Positions 8,678-16,871 of a stretch of DNA of 52,330 nt are shown one piece after another. The notes beneath the pieces were generated by a model. It did no database searches. It was not told where the DNA came from and worked only from the letters and a program-made list of their open reading frames with translations. The stretch is from an uncultured Erysipelotrichaceae bacterium. Its GTDB lineage: Bacteria; Bacillota_I; Bacilli_A; Erysipelotrichales; Erysipelotrichaceae. How positions within the stretch are numbered: the first letter of the stretch is position 1; each line of letters opens with the position of its first letter. The stretch covers positions 9,355 to 61,684 of the forward strand of contig CACYXJ010000028.1 in the NCBI GenBank assembly GCA_902778375.1. Reading direction: 5' to 3'. The position numbers and the translations under genes are program-made.

Positions 8678-9586
8678 ATGTCAGAAAGAAAAAAGAAAAG
8701 CGAATTTTCCAAGTATCCTACACAGGATAAGGTAATTCTGATTATTGGATATATCCTGCTTGGTTTATTCCTGGTAGCGATTATCCTGCCGATGGTCTAT
8801 ATCATCCTCGCTTCCTTCATCGATCCGATTACCCTGCAGAACAAAGGTCTGACATTTGATTTCAGCAAATGGACTCTGACTGCCTATGAACGTGTATTAG
8901 GCAACGGTCAGATCTGGGTAGGTTTCAAAAACGCGTTGATTTATTCCATCCTGTTCACAATCATTTCGGTCGTCGTCACACTGCTCGCGGCTTATCCGAT
9001 GTCACGGCCGGATTTCAAGGGCAAGGGATTCTTCAACACACTGTTCGTTATCACAATGTTCTTCGGCGGCGGTCTGATTCCGACGTACTTGCTGATCAGT
9101 AACCTGGGAATGCTTGACACGATCTGGGCGATCCTGATACCGGGCGCATTCAGTGTCTGGAACATGATCATTGCCCGAACGTATTACATGGGTATTCCTC
9201 GTGATCTGCAGGAAGCCGCTGAAATCGACGGTGCAGATGAGATGGTTTACTTCTTCAAGATTCTGTTACCGGTCTGCACACCGATCATCGCCACCATCTC
9301 CATGTGGCAGTTCGTCGGTATGTGGAACAGTTACTTCGATGCCCTGATCTATCTGAACAGCGCATCCAAGCAGCCTTTGCAGCTCGTTCTCCGTGCCATC
9401 CTTATTCAGAGCCAGCCGGAACCCGGTATGGTTGCTGACATGCAGAGCACAGCTGAACGTGCACGTCTTGCAGAACTGCTTAAATATGCAACAATCATCA
9501 TTTCCAGCCTTCCGCTGATGATCATGTATCCGTTCTTCCAGAAGTATTTCGACAACGGTATCATGGCCGGTGCGGTTAAGGGCTGA
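8678..9586 (+). CDS. Sugar ABC transporter permease, YtcP/CUT1 family
   Basis: A 302-residue membrane protein with about six helices and the EAA loop (IPRDLQEAAEIDGADE). The ATG at 8678 is chosen because AGGAGG stands seven bases before it; the frame is open further upstream, inside the preceding gene. It starts 13 bases after the LplB-type gene and is its partner permease. Confidence 0.92.
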   Translation: MSERKKKSEFSKYPTQDKVILIIGYILLGLFLVAIILPMVYIILASFIDPITLQNKGLTFDFSKWTLTAYERVLGNGQIWVGFKNALIYSILFTIISVVVTLLAAYPMSRPDFKGKGFFNTLFVITMFFGGGLIPTYLLISNLGMLDTIWAILIPGAFSVWNMIIARTYYMGIPRDLQEAAEIDGADEMVYFFKILLPVCTPIIATISMWQFVGMWNSYFDALIYLNSASKQPLQLVLRAILIQSQPEPGMVADMQSTAERARLAELLKYATIIISSLPLMIMYPFFQKYFDNGIMAGAVKG

Positions 9587-9636
9587 TCCACAATCAGAAA
9601 ACAATTTAGGGAGAAAAGACAATAATAGGAGTAATT

Positions 9637-11331
9637 ATGTCAAATTTATTCGCAAAAGGTAGCAAACTCGTTATTTCCCTGACGATGGCCGCTGCTCTGC
9701 TCGCAGGTTGCGGCGGCGGTTCAGGCGCAGGCGGCGGCGCAGGCAGTGCCGGTCTCGATGTCGACCCGGCAGATGTGGCATTCCCGCTTGCTGAAACAGC
9801 AACAATCAGCGGTCTGACCAGTTATCCGGTAGGCTCCGAATCCAACCCGAACAACCGTACGATCTTCAAGCGTCTTGAAGAAAAGACAAACGTTCATGTT
9901 GACTGGAAAGCAATCCAGAGCGACCAGTGGGGCGAAAAGATCGCTCTCGAAATGTCCAACATCAAGACACTGCCTGAATTCGTGTTCTCCGCCGGCTTCG
10001 GTGACACCGACCTGCTGAAGTATGCAAAACAGGGAGTCATCATCAACGTTGAAGAATACATCGACAAGTATATGCCGAACCTGAAGAAAGTATTCGAACA
10101 GGCTCCGGAATACAAGAAAATGTGTGAAGACGAAAACGGTCATATCTGGGCTCTGCCGTGGATCGAACAGCTCGGTTCCGAAAAGACAGCAATTCAGACT
10201 GTCGGCAATATGCCGTTCATTAACAAGGCATGGCTTGACTTCCTCGGCCTGCCGGTTCCGACAACTGTTGATGAATTCGAGCAGACTCTGATCGCATTCC
10301 GTGACAACGCTGACAAGCTGAAGGCTGAATTCAATGTCGATGGTGACATTATCCCGATGTCCTTCATTATGGGCGGCGGCAACGAAGACAGCATCATTCT
10401 TACCAACGGCTTCGGCGAAGGCTATGGTGATCCTGACCAGGGCCGTCACATTGTCGTAACTGATGACCTGAAAGTTGTCTGCCCGGCTACAACAGAAGGC
10501 TGGAAAGAAGGCGTTCAGTGGCTGCATAAGCTCTATGAAGAAGGCCTGATCGACAAAGAAGCATGGACACAGGAATGGTCCACATATGTTTCCAAGGGTA
10601 AATCCGGCCGCTATGGTGTCTGCTTCTCCTGGGACGTTGCGAACATCGCTTCTGTTTCCATGGATGATCTGATTGCCGGCAAGGGCTGGGTACCGCTGCC
10701 TGCACTCACAGCTGATGTCAGAAACATCACTCCTGCAAACGGTTCCTTCACATCCGGCTTCGACCGCGGACGCTGCGTCATTACAGCAAACGCCAAGAAT
10801 CCTGCTCTGATCTGCGCATGGCTCGACCAGATGTATGATCCGATTCAGTCACCGCAGAACAACTGGGGTACTTACGGTGAAGACGATGAATTCGATATCT
10901 TCGAAGAAGGCACAAATGCAAACGGCGAATTCATGCTCAAGCACAAATGGCTGGGCGATGCTTCTCCTGTAGAAGTACGTGAAGCTGAATGTGTCGGCGG
11001 CCCGCTGGCTATTCTCGACAGCTATTATGATGTATACGTAACATGCCCGGACGATGCTCAGTACAGACTTGACTGGATCAAGGATGTCTACACACCGGAT
11101 ATGAATACGAAGTATGTATTCCCGAACATCCTCATGACTTCAGATGACGCTAAGACACTTTCCAATCTGAATCCTGACATTGACAAGTGCATCAAGGAAG
11201 CACGCGCCAATGGTATTATGAACGGCTTCACAGATGCGGATTTCGCAGATCTGCAGGCTAAGCTGGAAGGTTATCATCTGAATGACTTCCTCGCCGTCTT
11301 CCAGAAGTATGTAGACGACTACTACAAATAA
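9637..11331 (+). CDS. Extracellular sugar-binding lipoprotein
   Basis: A 564-residue substrate-binding protein with a lipoprotein signal (basic start, hydrophobic core, then LLAGC at about residues 22-26 and a Gly-rich linker). The mature part is the large solute-binding fold found with LplB/YtcP permeases (for example FKRLEEKTNVHVDWKAI and LPEFVFSAGF). It should sit on the outer face of the membrane and deliver oligosaccharides to the two permeases. A stable hairpin just after the stop may keep its mRNA level above that of the following GH32 gene, as is usual for binding proteins. Confidence 0.93.
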   Translation: MSNLFAKGSKLVISLTMAAALLAGCGGGSGAGGGAGSAGLDVDPADVAFPLAETATISGLTSYPVGSESNPNNRTIFKRLEEKTNVHVDWKAIQSDQWGEKIALEMSNIKTLPEFVFSAGFGDTDLLKYAKQGVIINVEEYIDKYMPNLKKVFEQAPEYKKMCEDENGHIWALPWIEQLGSEKTAIQTVGNMPFINKAWLDFLGLPVPTTVDEFEQTLIAFRDNADKLKAEFNVDGDIIPMSFIMGGGNEDSIILTNGFGEGYGDPDQGRHIVVTDDLKVVCPATTEGWKEGVQWLHKLYEEGLIDKEAWTQEWSTYVSKGKSGRYGVCFSWDVANIASVSMDDLIAGKGWVPLPALTADVRNITPANGSFTSGFDRGRCVITANAKNPALICAWLDQMYDPIQSPQNNWGTYGEDDEFDIFEEGTNANGEFMLKHKWLGDASPVEVREAECVGGPLAILDSYYDVYVTCPDDAQYRLDWIKDVYTPDMNTKYVFPNILMTSDDAKTLSNLNPDIDKCIKEARANGIMNGFTDADFADLQAKLEGYHLNDFLAVFQKYVDDYYK

Positions 11332-11364
11332 TCAATCAGTGAATCATTGGCTATATTATCCTGG

Positions 11365-11392
11365 GATATCCGCTCTGAAAAGGGCGGATATC
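11365..11392 (+). promoter_or_regulatory. Intercistronic hairpin between binding protein and GH32 gene
   Basis: GATATCCGC and GCGGATATC form a perfect 9-bp stem with a 10-base loop. No T-run follows, so it is more likely an RNA-stability or processing element than a full terminator. Confidence 0.6.
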
Positions 11393-11424
11393 TCGTCATT
11401 CCAACAACGGACAACGGAGGTTTT

Positions 11425-12909
11425 ATGATCAGTCAGATTTTAAAAGAAGCACGGAACTATGAAGAAACTGAAGGAACGCAGATTCCTTCAGATAAACGGC
11501 CTCTGTTTCACCTGACACCCTATATCGGATGGATGAACGATCCAAACGGATTCTCCCAGTATAACGGTAAGTATCATCTTTTTTACCAATATTATCCCTA
11601 TAAGAAGAAATGGGGACCGATGCACTGGGGCCACGCGGTAACCGAAGACCTTCTGCAATGGGAATTCCTGCCGGCAGCGATCGCTCCTGACACAGAGCCG
11701 GATTCCGGCGGATGCTTCTCAGGTAGTGCCCTCAGCATGGATAACGGCAAGCATCTTCTGCTGTATACAGGCGTTGTAAAGCTGAACGATATGGATGAAG
11801 ATACATTCCTGCAGACACAGTGTCTGGCGGAAGGAGACGGTGTCGATTATGTCAAATATGAAGGCAACCCGGTCATCGGCATGAAAGACATTCCGGAAGG
11901 ACTCAGCAAATATGATTTCCGCGACCCGAAAATGTGGCGGGAAAAAGACGGCACATACCGCTGTGTTGTCGGTGGCTGCACAAATGACAAGAAAGGCCGG
12001 ATCCTGTATTTCCGCAGCGATGACGGTTATGACTGGAAGTTTGTCAGTGTACTGGCAGCCAACGACGGCAGTCTCGGAACAATGTGGGAATGTCCTGATT
12101 TCTTCGAACTTGACGGCAAATATGTTCTTCTGATAAGTCCTCAGGATGTTTTGCAGAATGAGGAATACAACTGCGGCAATATCGTCGTGGCAATGATCGG
12201 CACCTTTGATCCGGAAACCGGAATATTCCATAAAGAAACGGAACAGCTGGTGGATGCAGGTATCGATTTCTATGCGACACAGACACTTCTTGCTGAAGAC
12301 GGCAGAAGACTCATGGTGGCCTGGATGCAGAACTGGGACAGCATCGTGCATACCATCCGCTCCCTGCGCTGGTTCGGACAGATGGTTCTGCCGAGGGAAC
12401 TCTCAGTTAAAAACGGCAGACTGATCCAGAAACCGGTCAGAGAACTGGAGAATATCCGCAAAAACCCCGTAATCGTAAAAGATGTTCTGGTGGAAAGCAC
12501 AACAAAGCTGGAGGGCGTAAAAGGAAGAACGGTCGATCTGACTGTAAGGATCCGTCCGGAATCATACAGCAGCTATCGTAAGTTCGAGATCCGTTTCGCG
12601 GAAGAAGGAAACGAGTATACATCGCTGATCTACAGACCTGCAGAATGCACACTCGAATTCGACCGCAGCAATTCCGGAACCAGGAGGGCGACAAGTCATA
12701 CAAGAAAGTGCTCGGTTGCCGAAAACAACGGTGAGATCAAACTGCGGATCATTCTTGACCGCTACAGCTGCGAAGTATTTGTCAACGACGGCGAACAGAC
12801 ACTGTCGAACGTCATCTACACCGATCAGGAAGCAGACGGAATCAGTTTTATCAACCATAAAGGCAGAGCTCTGATCGACGTTGAAAAATACGATCTCAGT
12901 TTTGAATGA
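11425..12909 (+). CDS. Glycoside hydrolase family 32 (sucrose/fructan hydrolase)
   Basis: A 494-residue enzyme without signal peptide. GH32 motifs are clear: WMNDPNG near residue 36 (nucleophile Asp), FRDPK near residue 165 and WECPDFF near residue 220 (acid/base Glu). The C-terminal part is the beta-sandwich domain. The ATG at 11425 follows GGAGG by 4 bases; the frame is open upstream to 11347 but lacks a ribosome site there. The family releases fructose from sucrose or fructo-oligosaccharides. Because the operon imports by ABC transporter and not by PTS, the natural substrate is probably unphosphorylated sucrose or a short fructan. Confidence 0.93.
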   Translation: MISQILKEARNYEETEGTQIPSDKRPLFHLTPYIGWMNDPNGFSQYNGKYHLFYQYYPYKKKWGPMHWGHAVTEDLLQWEFLPAAIAPDTEPDSGGCFSGSALSMDNGKHLLLYTGVVKLNDMDEDTFLQTQCLAEGDGVDYVKYEGNPVIGMKDIPEGLSKYDFRDPKMWREKDGTYRCVVGGCTNDKKGRILYFRSDDGYDWKFVSVLAANDGSLGTMWECPDFFELDGKYVLLISPQDVLQNEEYNCGNIVVAMIGTFDPETGIFHKETEQLVDAGIDFYATQTLLAEDGRRLMVAWMQNWDSIVHTIRSLRWFGQMVLPRELSVKNGRLIQKPVRELENIRKNPVIVKDVLVESTTKLEGVKGRTVDLTVRIRPESYSSYRKFEIRFAEEGNEYTSLIYRPAECTLEFDRSNSGTRRATSHTRKCSVAENNGEIKLRIILDRYSCEVFVNDGEQTLSNVIYTDQEADGISFINHKGRALIDVEKYDLSFE

Positions 12910-12934
12910 TACAGATCCCTTAACAATACATTTC

Positions 12935-12998
12935 CAGACAAAGGTAAAAGGAGACATCTGATGCCGGAAGGCGTGCAGAAGTCTCCTTTTACCGTCTG
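12935..12998 (+). terminator. Long hairpin terminator after the GH32 gene
   Basis: GGTAAAAGGAGAC (12943-12955) pairs perfectly with GTCTCCTTTTACC (12981-12993). Outer arms CAGAC and GTCTG extend it, and an inner GCC-GGAA-GGC tip closes the loop. The A-tract and T-tract lie inside the stem, so a long structured hairpin rather than a simple terminator is also possible. Confidence 0.65.
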
Positions 12999-13011
12999 CA
13001 GATAAAGAAAT

Positions 13012-13038
13012 AAAAAGCTTCTGTCCGCAGACAGAAGC
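13012..13038 (-). terminator. Terminator of the tRNA-Pro gene
   Basis: On the minus strand GCTTCTGTC and GACAGAAGC form a perfect stem followed by TTTTTATTTC, seven bases beyond the tRNA 3' end. Confidence 0.85.
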
Positions 13039-13044
13039 CTTCAG

Positions 13045-13118
13045 TCGGGATGACAAGATTTGAACTTGCGACCCCTTGAACCCCATTCAAGTGCGCTACC
13101 AAACTGCGCTACATCCCG
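13045..13118 (-). tRNA. tRNA-Pro (anticodon GGG)
   Basis: A complete 74-nt cloverleaf: acceptor CGGGATG pairs with CATCCCG, D arm GCGC-GCGC with AGTTTGGTA in the loop, anticodon stem CTTGA/TCAAG with loop ATGGGGT, and T arm GCAAG-TTCAAAT-CTTGT. The anticodon is at 13082-13084. The discriminator base is A, and CCA is not encoded (the next bases are CTG), so the CCA end must be added after transcription. It stands alone between the GH32 gene and the aldo/keto reductase, on the opposite strand to both. Confidence 0.97.
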
Positions 13119-13281
13119 ACAGCATTTATATTTTAGCGCAAGTAGGGGAAAAAGGGAATGTGCAAAAAGCAGGCGGTTCATTTTGTCTATGTATTCTGAA
13201 AAGGAATAACTTGAAATAACAAAGAAGTATTTCCCGGGAAAGACATCTCTTTGTAGAATGGCATTGGAAAGAGGATGGACT

Positions 13282-14088
13282 ATGGAATACAAAAAACTGA
13301 ACAATGGCATTGAAATACCGATGGTTGGCTTCGGAACATGGGATGTCAGAGGCAAAGAAGGCGTTTCCTGTATCCGCCAGGCTATCGATCTCGGCTACCG
13401 GCTGATCGATACCGCCATCATGTACGGCAACGAAAAGGAAGTCGGACAGGCAGTCAGGAGTTCCGGTGCAGACCGCGGCGAACTGTTTGTGACGGACAAG
13501 ATCAACAGTCCCTATGCGTCTTATGAAAAAACCAGAAAAGCGGTAGATCACTGTCTTGCGGAAACCGGACTGGATTACATCGACCTGATCCTGATTCATG
13601 AACCATATGGAGCATATAAGGAAATGTACCGGGCCCTGGAAGAAGCATATGAAGCCGGCAAGGTCAGGGCAATCGGCATATCCAATATCAACCGCCGGCT
13701 GTATGATGCGCTGCTGAAGGAATGCCGTATTCAGCCGGTACTGAACCAGGTGGAATGCCATGTCTATTATCCTCAGCTGACTTATCAGAAATATCTGCAG
13801 GATCACGGAACCGTAATGCAGAGCTGGGCGCCGTTCACGGAAGGAAGAAGAAAGATCTTCGACGAACCGATACTGAAGGAAATCGCATCCGCCCATGGAA
13901 AAACCTCCGCTCAGATTGCGCTGAAATATCTGGTGCAGAATGGTATCCCGGTGATACCGAAATCTTCCAAAGCATCCAGAATGAAGGAAAACCTTGATCT
14001 CTTCGACTTTGAACTGAGCCAGTCAGAACTGTCTTCCATCCAAAAACTGGACGGCGGAAATTCCCTGTTTGGCTGGTACGGCGAATAG
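13282..14088 (+). CDS. Aldo/keto reductase
   Basis: A 268-residue NADPH-type oxidoreductase. The catalytic set is visible as D and Y in LIDTAIMYGNE (residues about 45-55), K in VTDKINSPY and H in ILIHEPYG. The C-terminal cofactor motif IPKSSKASRMKENL near residue 225 is typical. The ATG at 13282 is preceded by GAGGA. The family reduces aldehydes, ketones or sugar carbonyls; the substrate cannot be read from the sequence. It appears to be a single-gene unit ending at a hairpin terminator. Confidence 0.92.
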   Translation: MEYKKLNNGIEIPMVGFGTWDVRGKEGVSCIRQAIDLGYRLIDTAIMYGNEKEVGQAVRSSGADRGELFVTDKINSPYASYEKTRKAVDHCLAETGLDYIDLILIHEPYGAYKEMYRALEEAYEAGKVRAIGISNINRRLYDALLKECRIQPVLNQVECHVYYPQLTYQKYLQDHGTVMQSWAPFTEGRRKIFDEPILKEIASAHGKTSAQIALKYLVQNGIPVIPKSSKASRMKENLDLFDFELSQSELSSIQKLDGGNSLFGWYGE

Positions 14089-14096
14089 AAGAAACG

Positions 14097-14126
14097 GTCT
14101 GTATTCTCCCGTGAATACAGACTTTT
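14097..14126 (+). terminator. Terminator after the aldo/keto reductase
   Basis: GTCTGTATTC and GAATACAGAC form a perfect 10-bp stem with a 6-base loop, followed by TTTT. Confidence 0.8.
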
Positions 14127-14155
14127 AAAATGTTATGAAACAAATATGCGCAAAG

Positions 14156-14171
14156 TGTTACATAAGTAACA
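14156..14171. promoter_or_regulatory. Operator candidate for the TetR regulator
   Basis: TGTTAC-ATAA-GTAACA is a perfect inverted repeat upstream of the three-gene unit that ends with a TetR gene. Related half-sites (GTAACG and CGTTAC) occur downstream of that regulator at 15790-15814. Confidence 0.45.
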
Positions 14172-14248
14172 ACAAACGGAAAACACCCGTGCAATCCTTT
14201 TGGTGAGAATGTATTCTGTAAATGCAAGCAGAACAGGAGAACAAGAAC

Positions 14249-14686
14249 ATGAATGCAATGGAAGAAAAATTTGCTTTAAAGGAACTGTGTGACACCTTCA
14301 GCGTGCTGGCTGACGAGATGAGACTGCATGAACAGTCCTTCCTGTTTACAGAGAACGGAACACTGACCGCAAAGAACAACGGAAAGGTATCTCATTATGA
14401 AGGCAGGAAAGCGATCGAAGAATCCTGCACGAGATTCATGAATCTGTTCGATATCCATTTTCATAACAACGGCCAGGCTCTGTTCGATATCATTGACGAA
14501 ACACACGCGACCGGTACTGCCTATAACGAAACGATTCTGATCGGAAAGAATTCCGAAGGTAAAAAAATGATGACAACCAACGGTATCGTGTATCATGATA
14601 AATATGAAAAGGTGGACGGCAGATGGCTGATCGCAGCCAGAGAGTCCAATTTCGTATGGTCGAAGAGTGAGGAGTATAACAGATGA
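14249..14686 (+). CDS. NTF2-like (SnoaL-type) small protein
   Basis: A 145-residue protein with the cone-like NTF2/SnoaL pattern: an N-terminal helix (ALKELCDTFSVLADE), FTENGTLTA, YEGRKAIEESCTRFM, HFHNNGQALFDI, and a final strand ending DGRWLIAARES. Such proteins are small-molecule enzymes or binding folds; the function here is not known. AGGAGAA eight bases upstream supports the ATG at 14249. Its stop overlaps the flavodoxin start by 4 bases, so the two are co-translated. Confidence 0.82.
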   Translation: MNAMEEKFALKELCDTFSVLADEMRLHEQSFLFTENGTLTAKNNGKVSHYEGRKAIEESCTRFMNLFDIHFHNNGQALFDIIDETHATGTAYNETILIGKNSEGKKMMTTNGIVYHDKYEKVDGRWLIAARESNFVWSKSEEYNR

Positions 14687-15201
14687 GTATTTTGGTAGTT
14701 TATTTTTCCCGTGCAGATGAAAACTATTTCAGCGGTTCGCTGCGCACGATCGAAAAGGGAAACACAGAAGTTGTCGCCGAGAAGATCAGTGAACTGAACG
14801 GAGCTGATCTGTTCAAAATCGAAATGAAAACCCCATATTCCAAAGACTATAAGGAATGCATCAAGGAAGCACAGATTCACAAGGACAAAGGTATTCTGCC
14901 GGAGCTGGTATCCGTACCGGAAAGCATCAGCCAGTATGATCAGATCGTTCTCGCTTATCCAAACTACTGGGGAACCTACCCGATGGCAGTACTGACTTTC
15001 CTGCGCCAGTTTGACTTTGCCGGCAAGACGGTTTATCCGCTGTGCACAAACGAAGGCAGCGGCATGGGTAGCAGCGAAAGCGACCTGAAGAAGGAACTTC
15101 CCGGTGCTGATATCAAAAAAGGTCTGTCCATCAGAGGCAGTGATGTCTATGGCTGCGACGATGATCTCCGTGCCTGGCTCAGAGACAACGAACTGTTATG
15201 A
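14683..15201 (+). CDS. Flavodoxin-family protein
   Basis: A 172-residue flavodoxin-like protein. It starts with a first beta strand ILVVYFSRADENYF, where the phosphate-binding loop of FMN is expected, and has YDQIVLAYPNYWGTYPMAVLTFLRQFDFAGKTVYPLCTNEGSGMG, the pattern of the flavodoxin_4/WrbA-like group. It probably transfers electrons via FMN to reduce quinones or similar compounds. It sits between an NTF2-like gene and a TetR gene with 4-base overlaps on both sides, a layout typical of TetR-controlled detoxification units. Confidence 0.88.
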   Translation: MSILVVYFSRADENYFSGSLRTIEKGNTEVVAEKISELNGADLFKIEMKTPYSKDYKECIKEAQIHKDKGILPELVSVPESISQYDQIVLAYPNYWGTYPMAVLTFLRQFDFAGKTVYPLCTNEGSGMGSSESDLKKELPGADIKKGLSIRGSDVYGCDDDLRAWLRDNELL

Positions 15202-15764
15202 AACTGAGCGGTCATGAAGACCTCAGGGTCAGAAGAACACTGGAGTCGATCTGCAGGGCTTTTGAGGAACTGATGCTGGAGAAGGACTATGAAAAGATCA
15301 CGGTCACTGAGCTTGCTCAGCGGGCTATGATCAATAAGAAAACCTTCTATACATACTATCCGTCCCTGGATGACCTGCTGGCGGAGATCCAGGATGAACT
15401 GTCAGAAGAGTTTTCCCTGCGGACAAAGGATTATACATTCCACGACATTGACAAACTGACCCGTGAGTTTTTCCTGTTCTCGGAAGAAAAAGGACCGTTT
15501 TACGAGAAAATCACCTGCACCGACAGCATTATCCGCAACCGCATGATCCGCAACGTGACAAAAACCAATGACCGGAAATACGCAGAACTGAAACAGTATT
15601 CAGAGTATGAACAGAACCTGATCCGTACCTTTGCCAACAGCGCGACGCTCAGCATCTACAAACAGTGGATCGAAGACGGCAAGAAAGTGCCGGTGGAAAA
15701 AGCCATCGAGCTGACAACTGCAATGATCAACGACGGTCTCAAGGAAATCATCAGAAAGAAGTAA
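15198..15764 (+). CDS. TetR-family transcriptional regulator
   Basis: A 188-residue regulator with an N-terminal helix-turn-helix (VTELAQRAMINKKTFYTYYPSLDDLLAEI, residues about 35-63). The C-terminal ligand domain includes a TetR_C-like segment (FANSATLSIYKQWIEDGKKVPVEKAIELTTAMINDGL). Overlap with the flavodoxin gene by 4 bases suggests autoregulation of the operon, through the GTTAC/GTAAC inverted repeats on either side. Confidence 0.93.
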   Translation: MKLSGHEDLRVRRTLESICRAFEELMLEKDYEKITVTELAQRAMINKKTFYTYYPSLDDLLAEIQDELSEEFSLRTKDYTFHDIDKLTREFFLFSEEKGPFYEKITCTDSIIRNRMIRNVTKTNDRKYAELKQYSEYEQNLIRTFANSATLSIYKQWIEDGKKVPVEKAIELTTAMINDGLKEIIRKK

Positions 15765-15788
15765 GGCAGAAGCGATTCTGCCTTTTTT
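15764..15788 (+). terminator. Terminator after the TetR gene
   Basis: AGGCAGAA and TTCTGCCT form a perfect stem with a 4-base loop and a T-run directly after the stop codon. Confidence 0.88.
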
Positions 15789-15789
15789 A

Positions 15790-15814
15790 GTAACGGATGA
15801 CTGCAAAGCGTTAC
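15790..15814. promoter_or_regulatory. Second GTAACG/CGTTAC inverted repeat
   Basis: GTAACG (15790-15795) and CGTTAC (15809-15814) face each other upstream of the acetyltransferase gene. The half-sites match those at 14156-14171, so the same TetR regulator could act here. Confidence 0.35.
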
Positions 15815-15902
15815 CTAGGAAACCTCGATACGTTAAGTGAGATTGTGACACATAGAAGCGAATGGTACCTTAAAACCGGAAAAAAGGACGGAGGTTATGA
15901 AT

Positions 15903-16466
15903 ATGGATGTATTTGAAAAACTGAAAAGCGGCGAAGCTGTGGACATGCACAGCGAAGAATACCGGCCGGTCATCGCCGAACTGCACCGTACTTATAAAGC
16001 ACTGCATCATCTCAACAATGCAGAACCGCTCTCGGATGAACAGAGCGAAGCGCTGGAGGAACTCTTTGACGGCAATGTGCCTTCCGGTCTTGGATTGTTC
16101 ACGCCGGTACAGATCGATTTCCCGAAACAGATGACATTCGGTGAACATGTATTCATCAACCACAGTTTCACAGCCATGTCGATCGGAGGCATCACGATCG
16201 GAAACAACGTCCAGATCGGACCCCATGTTACGATCGTTACCGACAATCATGATTTCCATGACCGCTATATCCTGAACTGCCGCAGTGTTGTCCTGGAAGA
16301 CAATGTCTGGATCGGTGCCGGTGCGACAATCATGCCGGGTGTCACTGTCGGAAAGAACGCCATCATTGCCGGCGGTGCAGTCGTTGCCAAAGATGTCCCG
16401 GCAAATACGATCGTCGGCGGCAATCCCGCCCGCATCATCAGGGAGATTCCGAAGAAGGATGCGTAA
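15903..16466 (+). CDS. Maltose/galactoside O-acetyltransferase-like hexapeptide protein
   Basis: A 187-residue left-handed beta-helix acyltransferase. The N-terminal maltose-acetyltransferase helices are followed by hexapeptide repeats (MSIGGITIGNNVQIGPHVTIVTDNHD; VWIGAGATIMPGVTVGKNAIIAGGAVVAKDVP; NPARIIREI). The catalytic His is in TDNHDFHDR. Two ATGs are possible at 15897 and 15903; the second stands eight bases from GGAGG and is preferred. The enzyme should transfer acetyl from acetyl-CoA to a sugar or similar hydroxyl compound. Confidence 0.9.
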   Translation: MDVFEKLKSGEAVDMHSEEYRPVIAELHRTYKALHHLNNAEPLSDEQSEALEELFDGNVPSGLGLFTPVQIDFPKQMTFGEHVFINHSFTAMSIGGITIGNNVQIGPHVTIVTDNHDFHDRYILNCRSVVLEDNVWIGAGATIMPGVTVGKNAIIAGGAVVAKDVPANTIVGGNPARIIREIPKKDA

Positions 16467-16830
16467 AGGTAATAGGTATGATGGAACAGAAAAACAGGAA
16501 GTGCTGCAGGTATTTGAAACCATTCAGCAGGCGATGATCGATAAAGATCTGGAAACCATGCGGAGAATCACAACAGAAGACAAGACATTCACCCACATGT
16601 CCGGCAAGACGCAGACCAGGGAAGAATTCTTTGAAGAGATCCGCAACGGAACATTGAATTATTACAATTACGAGATCAGAAATCTACAAATCACGGTCAA
16701 TGATAATACCGCTCATCTCAGCGCTGATGTGACACTGACAGCGAAAGTTTACGGCATGTCGGGAAGCTGGACACTGAAAACTAAACAGAATTTCCGGAAG
16801 AAAAACGGAAGCTGGATCATCTGCAACTAA
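16459..16830 (+). CDS. NTF2-like (SnoaL/DUF4440-type) protein, start uncertain
   Basis: About 123 residues with an NTF2-like pattern (VLQVFETIQQAMIDKDLETMRRITTEDKTFTHMSG, and a C-terminal NGSWIICN strand). The only in-frame ATG near the start is at 16459, which overlaps the acetyltransferase stop and lacks a well-spaced ribosome site. A better-looking start (ATGATGGAACAG at 16478, after AAAGG and TAATAGG) is out of frame. One extra A in the five-A run at 16490-16494 would join it to the domain. So this is either an intact coupled gene or one with a single-base frameshift. Confidence 0.7.
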   Translation: MRKGNRYDGTEKQEVLQVFETIQQAMIDKDLETMRRITTEDKTFTHMSGKTQTREEFFEEIRNGTLNYYNYEIRNLQITVNDNTAHLSADVTLTAKVYGMSGSWTLKTKQNFRKKNGSWIICN

Positions 16831-16834
16831 AAAA

Positions 16835-16868
16835 ACCTGTATTCCAGGCGATGGAATACAGGTCTTTT
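16835..16868. terminator. Bidirectional terminator between convergent genes
   Basis: ACCTGTATTCC and GGAATACAGGT form a perfect 11-bp stem, with a T-run on each strand. It ends the NTF2-like gene and the converging Gfo/Idh gene. Confidence 0.9.
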
Positions 16869-16871
16869 TGA

